A stretch of 64,000 nt of DNA from Vanessa cardui (lineage: Eukaryota > Arthropoda > Insecta > Lepidoptera > Nymphalidae). The stretch covers positions 7,951,001-8,015,000 of the forward strand of contig NC_061134.1 of assembly GCF_905220365.1 (NCBI RefSeq), given 5' to 3'. Shown one piece after another: positions 33,721 to 44,726 of the stretch (position 1 is its first letter; each line of letters starts with the position of its first letter). Position numbers and translations under genes: made by a program. The notes under the pieces are model-generated. The model saw only the letters and a list, made by a program, of their open reading frames with translations, did not search any database and was not told the DNA's origin.

Positions 33721-34084
33721 TGTCGGAGACGGCCATGAATTCCATAGCGTAACGAAGCGCGGCACGAATCCCGCGAGGCGGCAGCACTATCGTTACGTCA
33801 CGACGCGACTAACTTCGTGCTACCTACGGAGCCTACCCGGTGGAGGCGCTCAGAGACGACTCACTTACGATTCCGCTCTCGTGAAGATCAGTACCTCCAT
33901 CCTAGGAACTGTCATTCGCTTCGTTGCCAAGTGTGAAACAGTGTGATACTGAATTTGTGTATTAAGTACTTTAAACGTAGAATAAACGTGTTCCTGTATT
34001 CGCGGTTTCCTCTTTGCTCGATCACCCTAGTAATACGCCCCTATGATGCCTGACGATCGTAATGATGTCGCTGTCGATCCGACA
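33721..34084 (+). repeat. Gypsy-2 left LTR
   Basis: 364 bp, TG...CA ended, with a 7-bp inverted terminal match TGTCGGA/TCCGACA. AATAAA occurs near 33980. An ATG at 34043 near the LTR's end opens the gag-like frame, so translation begins within the LTR. TCAGAAGTGGGATTCAA follows directly and resembles the T-arm complement of a tRNA, a likely primer site. Confidence 0.85.
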
Positions 34085-36250
34085 TCAGAAGTGGGATTCA
34101 ATCGAGTAAATGAGAAACCAAGTGAAAATAATATTCAAACAAGTCAATGGCAGAAGATGCTCGACATGCAAAATGAGCAAATGCGCGCGCTAATTCAAGC
34201 ACTGAATACGCCGCGATCCAGCAACAACGTGACTCAGCCCGAGTTCAATCATGACAAGCCAGAAGCGGATCCTCAATCGTGGTGTGTCAATGTAATCTCA
34301 AATGAATACTAGATTACAAGGACTTGCGATTACTACCGAGATTTCTTCACTCCACAACCTACAGAAAGAATTACAAGCGTACTCAAGTAAACGTACACAA
34401 GACGTAAACGTAGCAGCAGACACTGCGAAGCGAGACCGTATGTCAACGTTACCGCTCAAATGCTACGTATGCGGGAAACTCGGACACAAGCAAGTCGATT
34501 GTCGCTTCAGAGCGAAGGAAGAAGAAGAGAGAAGAACCCCAGTGACTACACAGGCCCGGTCAATGCAGCAGTCAATACCGAAAGGAGCCCTCATCTGCTT
34601 CAAGTGCGTGACAACCGGGACACATCGCTTCGCGCTGCGGGAGCGTCTTCCCTGCCGCTGCCTCCGCCACGTCAAGCGCCGTGCCCTGAGCTGAACGCTG
34701 AGTCGACCTGTGCATGGTCGAGCCTCCTTCAGGATTACTAACGCATTACAACGGTCAGTCAATAATTTTTCACTTTGATTCAGGAGCCGAGTGCTCGTTA
34801 GTACAAGAAAGTTGTGCTAAGAATTTGTGTAGTAAACGTTTAAACAATGTTGTTACGTTGTTAAGAGCACTGTACGAATGTTGTGTAGTATAGTGATTAA
34901 TGAGTATCCGACAGAAATCTTATTTCATGCCTTGTTTAATGAGTATTTGCGTAGCGATATTATTATGATAGGTCGCGAGATTTTGTTTTCGGATTTTGTT
35001 GTTAACATTGGAACGATCGAGCTTACTCCGACAAAAAGAAAATTTATTAATTCGTGTGCTACTAAAACTGTACAAAGACGACCGTATCGTTGTTTACCGG
35101 AGAAACGAAAAGTAATGCACGAACGAGTAAATAAGTTTTTAGAATCCAAAATAATAAGACCGAGTAATTCACCATTTACAAGCCCCACTTTATTTGTTGA
35201 AAAATCGAACGGTACAAAGAGCATGTATATTGATTACTACGAGCTGAACAAAAATACCGTCCCGGATAGGTACCCGTTACCGTTAATTCTGATCAGATTT
35301 CGCGACTTACTGGTGCAAATATCTTCACAAAATTAGATTGCGCTAGTGGTTTCCATTTGATACCGGTAAATAAAGAATCAATTGCACGAACCACGTTTGT
35401 AACGCCTAATGGGCAGTATGAATTCTTAGCTATGCATTTTGGTCTTCGTAACGCTATTTCAGTTTTTCAGCGTGCTTTGATGATTGCGTTGGATAATTTA
35501 AGCTAAAGCTACATTGTAGTGTATGTTAATGACATTTTGATTATTTCGGAAACTGGAGAATAGGGCTTAGAGAGATTAAAAACAGTATTGGATGTTTTAT
35601 CTAAAGCAGGTTTCTCACTTAACTTCAAAATAATAATCATTTTTAAAGACGCGTGTACAGTTCCTAGGTTTTGAAGTAAAGGCAATTGAGATTCGCATGT
35701 AAAAAATCGAAGCTTATCGCGGTTGAATCGAGCGATAAGTCGTGGCAGGATGCATTAAGCGACGTAAAGCTTGCGTTAAATGGTACAGTCAACAGGGTGA
35801 CGAAAAGCGAGTCCACTCGAATTACTTATGGGTAAAGTCGCACGCCCTCTTAATTTAAAGATTTATGACGGTAATAAGGACGTAGATATCGAACGAGTCA
35901 GAGAAAACGCACAGAAACGATTTCAAGTGCGGCTCAGTATGACAAAAAACGGTTTGACAGTACAAGGCGAGTTTGAATAAGTTTTCTGTCGATGGCTTTG
36001 TGTTACTTCAAAACAAAGAATTCAACCAAAATAAATAAGACCCAAAATTTGAAGGGCCACTTAAAGTTGTTGACGTGTTAGATGGGATACGCCATAAATT
36101 ATGAGCACTAAACTGTAAACGTACTTACAAGTACGCGCATGATAGATTAGGTCGAATGCCCGAGGGCCAAGTACCACTGGAAGTTGAAGAAATTGAATTG
36201 AGTGATGACGGTAATGATGGTGCATCTTAGTTCGGCTGGTCGGACCGTAC
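34043..36250 (+). pseudogene. Gypsy-2 gag-pol remnants
   Basis: In order: gag-like MMPDDRNDVAVDPTSEVGFN (34043-34312); a zinc knuckle CYVCGKLGHKQVDC (34458) and a degenerate second CFKC knuckle; a protease trace FDSGAECSLVQESC (34778); reverse transcriptase from ESKIIRPSNSPFTSPTLFVE to LNKNTVPDRYPLPL (34878-35336), then in another frame FHLIPV and YVNDIL (the catalytic box; usual form Y-x-D-D). At about 35725 the text jumps to the end of integrase (WQDALSDVKLALNGTVNRVT, AQYDKKRFDS). RNase H and the integrase catalytic core are gone. The catalytic box reads V-N-D, so the first Asp is lost. Confidence 0.8.
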
Positions 36251-36799
36251 CAGTAGCCATTTCGTAGCCGTAGTCCGTTAGAAATCGGTATCTGCTTTAA
36301 GTAGTCCGTGGATACGCGGTGCGCGAGTGGCTCTGGCGGAGGTCGGGTCTTGTAGAGACCATAGACTCTGGGAGAGTCGGCATTGGTAGAATGCAAAAGA
36401 AAGAACACAAGGTGTGTTGGATGGGCTTATGGAAAAGCCACAGGCCACGAATAAGATTCATTGTTCAAGATTCATGTATAGTGAAGTCAGATCAAGTCCA
36501 GTAAATTTTAATGATTTAATGATTGTGGATAGTGACACAAGCGGTACTTAGCTGCTCTAGCATTTCTGGTTGTCTTAATTGTAATTTCATTAGATGATTT
36601 GTTTCTTTCTGTTTTCTTTTGAAACTTAAATGATAATAAATCAAAATTGTTACATAAGCCAGGAAGTTTATTTTAGTTTCATTACAATGCCAAGTTAGTT
36701 GTAATGTTTAGTGTCAGAGGTGGCCGAACGGTGTATACTGTGCTACGATTTCATTATTTCAGAATAACACACGGGGACGTGTGTTAAGCAGGATGGCCG

Positions 36800-37158
36800 T
36801 GTCGGAGACGGCCATGAATTCCATAACGAAGCGCGGCACGAATCCCGCGAGGCGGCAGCACTATCGTTACGTCACGACGCGACTAACTTCGTGCTACCTA
36901 CGGAGCCTACCCGGTGGAGGCGCTCAGAGACGACTCACTTACGATTCCGCTCTCGTGAAGATCAGTACCTCCATCCTAGGAACTGTCATTCGCTTCGTTG
37001 CCAAGTGTGAAACAGTGTGATACTGAATTTGTGTATTAAGTACTTTAAACGTAGAATAAACGTGTTCCTGTATTCGCGGTTTCCTCTTTGCTCGATCACC
37101 CTAGTAATACGCCCCTATGATGCCTGACGATCGTAATGATGTCGCTGTCGATCCGACA
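36800..37158 (+). repeat. Gypsy-2 right LTR
   Basis: 359 bp, matching the left LTR apart from lacking five bases near its start. It is followed by TATATATAATAC. Even the ATG and the 13 codons after it that open gag are repeated here, confirming that the gag start lies within the LTR. Confidence 0.88.
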
Positions 37159-38212
37159 TATATATATAATACATTAAAGTTTACATATATACATACAGCT
37201 GGACATAAATTATTATAATTATTAAATGTTAATATATTCGTTATGTACAAAATATAACGATTCATTAATTAGTACAAAGGTAAATGTCTGTAATAGTGTA
37301 ACTTACCTTCACAATTACATGTCTACTGATCATTTTGCTATCTTCCATGTCGCCCTTTGTCAGATTTATACCTGTAATAAAAAACTGAAACTTAATAGCA
37401 CAATCAAGTCTCATGGAAGCGGAATATTTATTCTCACAAGAGGATACATCTCGTTCTATGTAATATCTTGACGAAGTAATTCAATAAATAAATCGTATAA
37501 ATAAAAGTATTCAAAGACGTCCTACGAGTTATTAAATCGATTCTATAAAAGTTAAATTACGTCACAGCAAACTTCCGGCGATTGCGCGCTGTTACAAAGA
37601 GCTTAAGCTCCTTTTATATAATAATTTAAAAGCATTAAGTATATTTAATTTGAATTTAGAATGCAAACGCAACAAAATTACAATACATTTACATTTTAAG
37701 ATTACTTTTAAAATCAGCAAAATGTACAAAGATACCACTTGTAAAACTTTAATCAGAAGGTAGCAATGATTAGGGAAATTTCCAGAGCGTCATATACCTA
37801 CACAAATGCATCGCTAAATCGGTATTTTATTACTGGTAAGGCGGTAACCGTATAACTCTGTGTCCATGTTCTAACGCTATTTTATCAAAGACGTATCGGA
37901 TCTTGGTTGGTTTATCTTTTAAAAGACATAATAATTCCGCCTTTAACATTGTTATGTTTGCATCTACGCCATTTTTTCTTAAGCTATGCGACGATATCAG
38001 CTTTTTTTTGGGATTGGGCAGGTGGCTTGTTAATTTGCATCGAGTGGTATGGGGCATTGTCCATAATTATAATAGATGGTTCAGGGAGCCTACACAACAT
38101 TGAGGTAAACCATTCAGTAAACTATACCCCATTCATTTCCTCATGGTGACCTGTGGTTTTTGAGGCAAAAGCCATGAGAGAACCGTCGACGAACCCGTTG
38201 ATGGTTCCGGCG

Positions 38213-39522
38213 CACAGTGGCGCGAAAGCTTGTTTTGCGTCTCAAAAATCTGTAACTTTGTTATCGATTTATATAAATGGCTGAAATTTGGTATGTAGTT
38301 TCCTTAATATATATTCTTTGAAATGAAGAAATATATGTTCTAAATTTTTTATTAAAAATACATTTAAAAAATAATACAAAAATATAGACTACACTTTTTC
38401 ATACATAAACAAAGTTTACTTTTTTTTTACATATAAATATAGTTTTATGATATTAAACTACTTTCCTACCTTTTAGTTCACATAATTTAGTGAAAAAGTA
38501 CATAAACTAAATTTGAATTGTCTAGTTCCCACCGTGATAGCAAATATTGTCCATATCATAGAGTGCGGTAAAATGTAAATTAAGACATTTCCTACAACTT
38601 TTACTATGCCTAGACTTTTATTTATTTAGTAAAAGACAATATTATTTATGAATAAAATGTCAGAAAAGATCTCCTTTTCAAAAATATCGCGATACAAATC
38701 TTAAATTAAATGAATTATTTATTTTGTGTTTCTCCTTTCTAAGGCATTTTTGATCTTATTTATTCCAAAGCTCGAATCATAAGATTCGGGCAAATATTTT
38801 TTTTTTGCCTTGGCTTTCATATGAACTCCTCTATATGCGAGTATAAAAATTACAACATCGGTAGCCATCGCTAACTTTCAAAAGTCTATTCAAAGTTTCT
38901 GATAACAATAAAATATAGGAAACTGTAAAAATGGCTGTGTACCTCGTCAGTTACTACATAATGGTTTATTTCTAAATTTTTTAAATTATATATTAAATAA
39001 TCTTTCTAACGATATGTGACACTAAGAGATTTGTATTAAAAACAATGAACATTTGGCCATGTAAACTTGCGAAATTTTGTTTTGTGTGTTATCGTCATTT
39101 TCCCTTCCTTAGGTATTTTTGACTTTATTTCAAGGGGGGTAGATTCGGCCAAAAAATTTTTTTGCCTTATTTTCTATATAAACTCCTTTATGTGTGAGTA
39201 TAAAAATTACGACATCGGTAGCCATCGCTAACTTTCAAATGTCTATTCAAAGTTTCTCAACCATATATAACATTTGTACATTTGCATTAAAAATAATGAA
39301 TGCCCATGTAAACTTTCGAAATTTTATAATACATTTTCGTTATTTCTTGAACATCAACTTGTAAGTCAATTTTCAATAAAGAAATATGAGAAATAAAATA
39401 TTTTAAGTTCAATATAATGTGAATTGGACATTCCATTAGAAATGTACATTAACAAAATATTGAATATCGAAGATTCATTAAACCTATTTATGAGACGCAG
39501 AATAAGCTTTCGCGCCACTGTG
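38213..39522. mobile_element. Non-autonomous Transib with RSS-like ends
   Basis: Both termini read CACAGTGGCGCGAAAGCTT, and the target duplication CGGCG is exact at 38208-38212 and 39523-39527. After the heptamer CACAGTG there are exactly 23 bases, then CAAAAATCT on the left and CATAAATAG on the right. There is no open frame of note. The interior contains a direct duplication of about 145 bp (38757-38902 and 39118-39262, sharing ACATCGGTAGCCATCGCTAA). It lies within the Tc1/mariner-type transposase, whose frame resumes on the far side once one CGGCG is removed. Confidence 0.92.
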
Positions 39523-39745
39523 CGGCGTGACAAATGATAAGTCGTGATCCTTTTCCAACAGAAACTTTGGAAGAAGAAGCTGCAGTGTCATCGGTCCAAG
39601 AACGGCTTACCGTATGGTTAGCATTAAGCCATGTTTCATCTAAGAACACAACATTTTGCCAATTTTCAATATTTTTCACTTGTCGTAAAAAAGTATACTT
39701 TGCCATAACGATATCAAATCTTTCCATTAATACTTTGCGTTTGTT

Positions 39746-39931
39746 TTGTTTTTTTTTCCCCCAATTTAAGTAGCTGAAGCACTTGTGTTATGGAAATCAG
39801 AAGTAACGACGGTACCACAAACACCCAGACCCAAGACAACATAGAAAACTAATGGTAATCTACATCGACTCGGCCAGGAATCGAACCCGGGACCTCAGAC
39901 CTCACACCACTCAACCATAGAGGTCGACGCT
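39746..39931 (-). mobile_element. tRNA-derived SINE (second family) with 7-bp duplication
   Basis: Read on the minus strand, TGGTTGAGTGGTGTGAGG (A-box type) and GGGTTCGATTCCTGGCCGAG (B-box type) are followed by a body containing TTTTCTATGTTGTCTTGGGT and an A-rich tail. GTTTGTT flanks it at 39739-39745 and 39932-39938. It interrupts the Tc1/mariner-type transposase between the codons for CNK and KVLMER. It differs from the 15513 family. Confidence 0.9.
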
Positions 39932-40413
39932 GTTTGTTACATTGTTTGTATCGAAATCCAACGTTCTTTAAAATCTTTGTTAATGAACTTTGCCCACCGA
40001 TGAACAATCCAGCGTCCTTTAGTGATTTCGCTAACTTATCTCGTGTTGGATACTCCTTTCGTAAATAATAGCCGTACACATGTCTTCGAATAGCATTGGC
40101 ATCAAAACAATCGATGCCTACGACTGGTTTATCTCGGTTTCTAGTTTTTTGGTGTGTGAAGCTTATTTTCTTCTTTGCCAGTCTCGCCATATTTTTCTTT
40201 AGTTATTCGTCTAACAGTACGTTGTCCAATATTAAGTGCATCAGCTACTCGTTCAACCACTGATGATATGGGTAAAATTGGTCCTCCATTTTGAGCTTCA
40301 CGTTCGAAATAGTTACGAAGGCGTCCAACGAACTCACGTGTTTGACTGTTTAGAACAGTTCTTTGTGTACGTTTGGCCATATCGACGAAATCCAAAACAA
40401 AAGGCTTAATCAA

Positions 40414-41671
40414 AATTCAAATGAACCACCAAGGGTGAACAAATAATGTAGTATCAATATCGGAAATCCAAAGCCAGGTCAAAATAATATCAGAATCGCC
40501 ATGCACTCACAGTTTGTACTTTTCCTAGCAACGTCAAGTCGAAACTGCTGCGTTTTGCATTGAGCATTGCCGCGAGTTTGCCGAAATTGGTAATTCTGCT
40601 AGCCAGCGATCCTATATGACGAGCATATTACGTTGATTTCATTTTCAAAAAAATTTGAATTTCGAAAAACAAATGCCGAGTTGTATGGCAGTTTGAACCA
40701 CATTTGTCCCGTCCCGCGTGGCGCGATGCGGCGTGTTCTGACAGCGAGCGTGCACACTATTGTGGCGCCTTCTGATGCAAATTCTAAATAGTATCAATTG
40801 GACCATTTCAGCACTAATATATTTTGCTGTTTAGGCACTTACTAAGAACGAATTTTACAAAATTCTAAAAAAATGTTCGTTTGTAAAATCTAATTCCGTG
40901 GTCACAATTGCTTGTAATGTAGTATAGATACTTCCAGATACAATTAATAATACCCTCTATAGAATACAAAGGGTTATGTATAAAGCAAAACTTGTTTTGT
41001 ATAAAGCAAAAGTTGTTTGCAAAACCAACATAACAATAGTGTCTTCTAAACTAAGAAACTGAATAAAAAATAACATTTTATCAAACAGGTCTGTGTAGTT
41101 AATATCCTACAAATCAGGACAATTTCCACACATAAAAATCGCGGGTTCCGTACATATTCGCTGCTCACATTTTCAACTTTGCTCATTGTATCGTTTTTCT
41201 ACCTGATTTCTAAACCCACTTACAGGATCTAACATAGGTGAGTTGTGATGGTGAAGATTATTCTAATGACCGGAAATCCTCTTTCGTCTTTCCCATGTAA
41301 TGATGTAGGTACGTTCTGTTGCCTGTTCTGAATACTAATATTATTTCTATTATCATTTTCTACGATAAACATATATAAATAAAATAAAATAAATAATTTA
41401 TAAAATATTTACTGTCAACACAAATATAACACCGACTGCGAGGTCGAGTGTGAGAGAGTGATCTACAAGTTTACGCAAAAAAAAAAAATATATCTTCGCG
41501 GTACCCTAATATTTGTAGTTTAGAAATCACATTCGATAAATTTTATGACTAACTGCCCGTCACTATTGACAATAAAAAACAACAATTTGCTCCTTCGATG
41601 TAATTATTTATTAAATACGAAACTTAATGAGCGGGCAAACGTCAAAACGGCCATCATAGCGTGCCGCTACT
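40414..41671. other. 5' region of the Tc1/mariner-type element
   Basis: No open frame is recognised between the transposase start and the right terminal repeat. A short tandem phrase, TTGTATAAAGCAAAA, is repeated at about 40975-41015. A GC-rich patch near 40712-40775 precedes it. Confidence 0.4.
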
Positions 41672-41700
41672 ATAATAAAAGATAATACGTAAGCACTACA

Positions 41701-44700
41701 CTACCCTTCCTTTAAAAAAAATAAAATAATAATGATAAGAAGTTTTTTTACGCAGACATAAATCGCACTGTAGATTTGATTGTTATTGTTATCGTGGCCC
41801 CCTCTGCTGCCGTTATGTACTTTGGAATTTGTTATGAATACTTCAGCCTTATTTGATAGAGCGTATTGTATTTCTGAGTTATTGTGCATTAAAAATGCAG
41901 GTTCGATAGAGATTGTTTTTATATTATCGGAGATCATAATTTTCAAATATTTATCTCCTCTCTCAATGACTTTATGAGGCCCAAAATATGGGGTTGTTAG
42001 GGGTTTCGTGACATGGTCGCAGCTCACAAATACATGCGTACATGATGCTGTGCGGTCGCTTCGGTACGGTGCTTTGACGGCTCAAAAAAATCTCCTGGTA
42101 TTTTAGAGTAGTGCCGTAAACCATTTCCGCGGCAGAAATGCCTGTATCGTCTCGTAAGCTTGATCTGAGGCCTATTAAAACGGTTGGTAGCTCCTTTACC
42201 CAATTTTCGGTATTTCCACGTGACATCAGTGCTGTCTTTAGCTTTCTATGCCACCTTTCTATCATAACGTTGGCTTGTGGATGATAAGCTGTAGTGCGAA
42301 TTCTTGATATATATTTTGCCAATTTACAGAAAATATTTGATTCAAATTGGCGGCCTTGGTCTGTGGTAATTTTGGAGGGACAACCGAATCTCGTAATCCA
42401 TTGAGTATATAATGCGCGTGCGACGCTTTCTGCGGTGATGTCCTTTAAACATTTTACCTCAGGCCACCCAGTCGCTCTGTCTATCGTATCAGTATGTATC
42501 TATATCCTTGACAATACGTTAATGGACCGATAATGTCCATGTGTAGAATTTCAAAACGGCTACAAAATGGAAAAGAGCTGAGTGGAGATATTGTATGGCG
42601 TTGAATTTTCGATTTTTGACAATTAACGCAGGATCTTGTCCACTCGTTAATGTCCGAATTCATAGATTTCCAAAAATATCTAATTGTTATAATTTCTAGT
42701 GGCGCGCGTGCCACTGTGACTAATTCCGTGAATCGCTTTAAAGGCTGTATGTAATACGATAGTCATGCGGTAGGTAAGGGCGCGCGCACTCTTTTGATAT
42801 TTCACAATATATCGGTTCATTGCAATTTGGATATACGATGGCTTTAAATTTTTTTTTTATTTCAGCAAGTATTTTAATTCTTCGTCGTTTTGTTGAGCCT
42901 TGGATATTTCTGTATAGTCGATTGGCGAAGGCATGTCTATCTGTTCGATTCTTGATAAGGCATCCGCCACGATATTTTGCGAGCCTTGAATGAACTCTAT
43001 TGATTTACAAAACTGACTTATGAAATTCAGGTGTCGTAGGCGTCTAGGTGTATCGGTGAAACTCGTAGCTTTTTTGTGTAAGGCGTAAACGGTATCGTAC
43101 GTACGTACGTAACGGATCAAAAGCCCATTGACCTTCAATCATGTACTTAAAATGTTTCACAGCCATGTATATAGATAGTAGCTCCCCGTCGTAAGCACTA
43201 TAACGTTGCTGAGCTTCGCTAAATATGCAGGAAAAAAGGATAGCGGTTTCCATTTTTGGCCAATTTTTTGTTGAAAAACAGCGCCTGCGCAGGATGCGTG
43301 TAGGATGCGTCAGTCATAATAGCTAAAGGTGCTCCGGTATTTTTACACAATTCAAATGCCTCTTCAGCGTCTTTGCTCCATGTGATTGGGGTTCTATCGT
43401 TACGTTTTGTATTATGTAAATATGCATTCAAAATTGTATGGTATTTGATATATATAATGACTTCTGTAAAAGTTAATCATTCCCATAAATCGGCGCAATT
43501 GTGATACTGTTTTTGGGTTGGGATAGTCTGTAATGACCTTCACTCTATTACTCAAAGGTCGTATGCCTTCTTCAGATACGTGGTATCCCAAAAAGTCTAC
43601 TTTCGCTTTTCCAAAATCGCACTTAGCTTAGTTGATTGTAACACCGTATTGATTAAGACGTTTGAAAACGGTCTCTAAGTGCATTCGATGTTCCGATTCC
43701 GAGTTTGAAAAAGAATACTATCATCGATGTAATTAAATACAAAATCCAGACCTTCAAAAATAACATGGTTCATAAAGCGCTGAAAAGTTTGGGCTGCGTT
43801 CCTTAAGCCAAAATTCATTCGTGGAAATTCGAACAGGACAAATGGAGTTATTATTGCTGTTTTTTCAATGTCGTCCGACGCCATCGGAATAAAGTGGTAT
43901 GCACGATGTAAAACAATTCGGGAAAATATCTTCTTTCCACCCAGTGGGTATGTAAGTCATGAATACGCGGAATTTGGTACCTATCTGGCTTGGTGATGGC
44001 ATTCAGACTGCGATATTCGCCGCAGGGTCGTATTTCACCGTTCTTTTTAGCAACAACGTGAAGTGGACTGTCCCAACAACTCTTCGAAGGTCGACATATG
44101 CCTATTTCTTGCATGAATTCAAACTCTTTCTTAACTCTCATATATTTGTTGGCGGAAAGAGGTCGAGCGCTGGCGAAGACAGGGGGTCCAGTAGTCTCGA
44201 TGTGGATACACCACATCGAGACTACTGGACCCCCTGTCTTCGCCGTTATGTTTTGGCACATTTTTGTAACACATAGGTTTTGTTATATCGGGATAAGCTG
44301 ACAATAAATCGTAGTACGGGTTGGTGACCTGTATTGTTTTGATAGTGTCTTGTTTGCAATTTACATTAAACCCAATAACGTTTAGACTCGTAACAGAATC
44401 CACTAAGAGTTTGTGGTGATTTAAAAAATCGGCACCAAGTATAGGCTGTTTTACGTCGGCGAGTATAAAATTCCAAGCATGAGGTCTTCTTAATTTTAAA
44501 TTTGACTCTAAGCGCTTAGTTCCATATGTTCGTATTTCACTCCCATTCGCGGCATAAAGTCTATAACTGTCTCTATCACTGTGTCTGTAGGGTTTTTTAA
44601 AGGCTGGCAACACAGAAACGTTGGCTCCCGTGTCCACCATAAAACTTAGACCACTATTTAAATCGGTCACGCAAAGGCGGTGGCATGGTAAAAGGGTGCA

Positions 44701-44721
44701 GACATCCGCCACTGACTGCAC
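41701..44721 (-). pseudogene. Gypsy-1 pol (protease, RT, RNase H, integrase)
   Basis: Minus strand, in order: retropepsin with VDTGANVSVLP (about 44640), GADFLNHHKLLVDS; reverse transcriptase with EFEFMQEIGICRPSKSCWDS, LNAITKPDRYQIPRIHDL and the catalytic NYIDDSI (about 43720); RNase H region with YSAYDGELLSIYMAVKHFKY and IVADALSRIEQI; integrase with CVNCQKSKIQRH, LHMDIIGPL (first Asp), AYHPQANVMIERWHRKLK (catalytic Glu region) and a C-terminal GPHKVIERGDKYLKI. Frame breaks are frequent. A 34-bp palindrome interrupts the protease-RT junction. Domain order confirms Ty3/gypsy. Confidence 0.85.
44172..44244. repeat. Perfect 34-bp inverted repeat with 5-bp loop
   Basis: Arms 44172-44205 and 44211-44244 are exactly complementary (GGCGAAGACAGGGGGTCCAG ... 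and back) around the loop ATACA. The right-hand reading frame (HIETTGPPVFA, minus strand) is the normal gypsy text just before the reverse transcriptase; the other arm is an inverted extra copy. No mismatch is seen in 34 bp although the surrounding gene is decayed. Confidence 0.9.
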
Positions 44722-44726
44722 CTTGT

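Larger units (their letters stand above)
33721..37158 (+). mobile_element. Gypsy-2 LTR retrotransposon, young but defective
   Basis: LTRs at 33721-34084 and 36800-37158 start TGTCGGA and end TCCGACA. By eye they are identical except for a 5-bp insertion in the left copy near 33749. The flanks are TATA runs on both sides, so the duplication is probably TATA. The interior is only about 2.7 kb and lacks most of RNase H and integrase. Near-identical LTRs imply recent integration, so the defects were probably inherited from a parent that moved using proteins supplied in trans. Confidence 0.9.
32287..37833. mobile_element. Composite 5.5-kb insertion in the Tc1/mariner-type transposase
   Basis: The transposase text stops at about 32290 and resumes at about 37834. 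ATTAC is present on both sides (32282-32286 and 37829-37833 approximately), which may be the target duplication. Inside are a SINE (32821-33043), the Gypsy-2 element (33721-37158) and otherwise AT-rich DNA (32330-32820, 33044-33720, 37159-37830) in which I recognise nothing. The identity of the element that first inserted is unresolved. Confidence 0.45.
31995..40413 (-). pseudogene. Tc1/mariner-superfamily (DDE) transposase, in four pieces
   Basis: Pieces on the minus strand in reading order: 40413-39932 (VERVADALNIGQRTVRRITK, a helix-turn-helix; then RDKLAKSLKDAGLFIGGQSS), 39745-39523 (NWQNVVFLDETWLNANHTVS with the first Asp), 38212-37834 (IIIMDNAPYHS with the second Asp; HGHRVIRLPPY) and about 32290-31995 (PELVYAQIKGYAARQNTEP with the Glu; ending in an acidic Ser tail, SDDSSESESSS). 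The breaks are a SINE, a Transib MITE and a 5.5-kb composite insertion. At least one frameshift (near 40180) and several stops add to the damage. Confidence 0.8.
31715..41672 (-). mobile_element. Tc1/mariner-type transposon with TA duplication, heavily interrupted
   Basis: The left end reads TACTAGCGGCAAGATACGAT then GGCCGTTTTGAC. The right end, reversed, reads TAGTAGCGGCACGCTATGAT then GGCCGTTTTGAC. TA flanks both sides (31713-31714 and 41673-41674), and the uninterrupted LTR copy at 45845-45855 shows the empty site CATTAATAAAAG. Subtracting the nested elements leaves about 3 kb. The transposase is on the minus strand. Confidence 0.85.

Noticed and set aside
33349..33765. 138-codon membrane-like minus frame
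   Set aside because: Low-complexity Phe/Leu/Tyr composition from AT-rich DNA, and it overlaps the edge of the Gypsy-2 LTR.
36781..37020. Short frame repeated at 33686-33946 and 36781-37020
   Set aside because: Both are chance frames within the two LTRs of Gypsy-2, not a duplicated gene.
41780..41977. Plus-strand 65-codon frame
   Set aside because: It is the shadow of the Gypsy-1 integrase C-terminus on the opposite strand.
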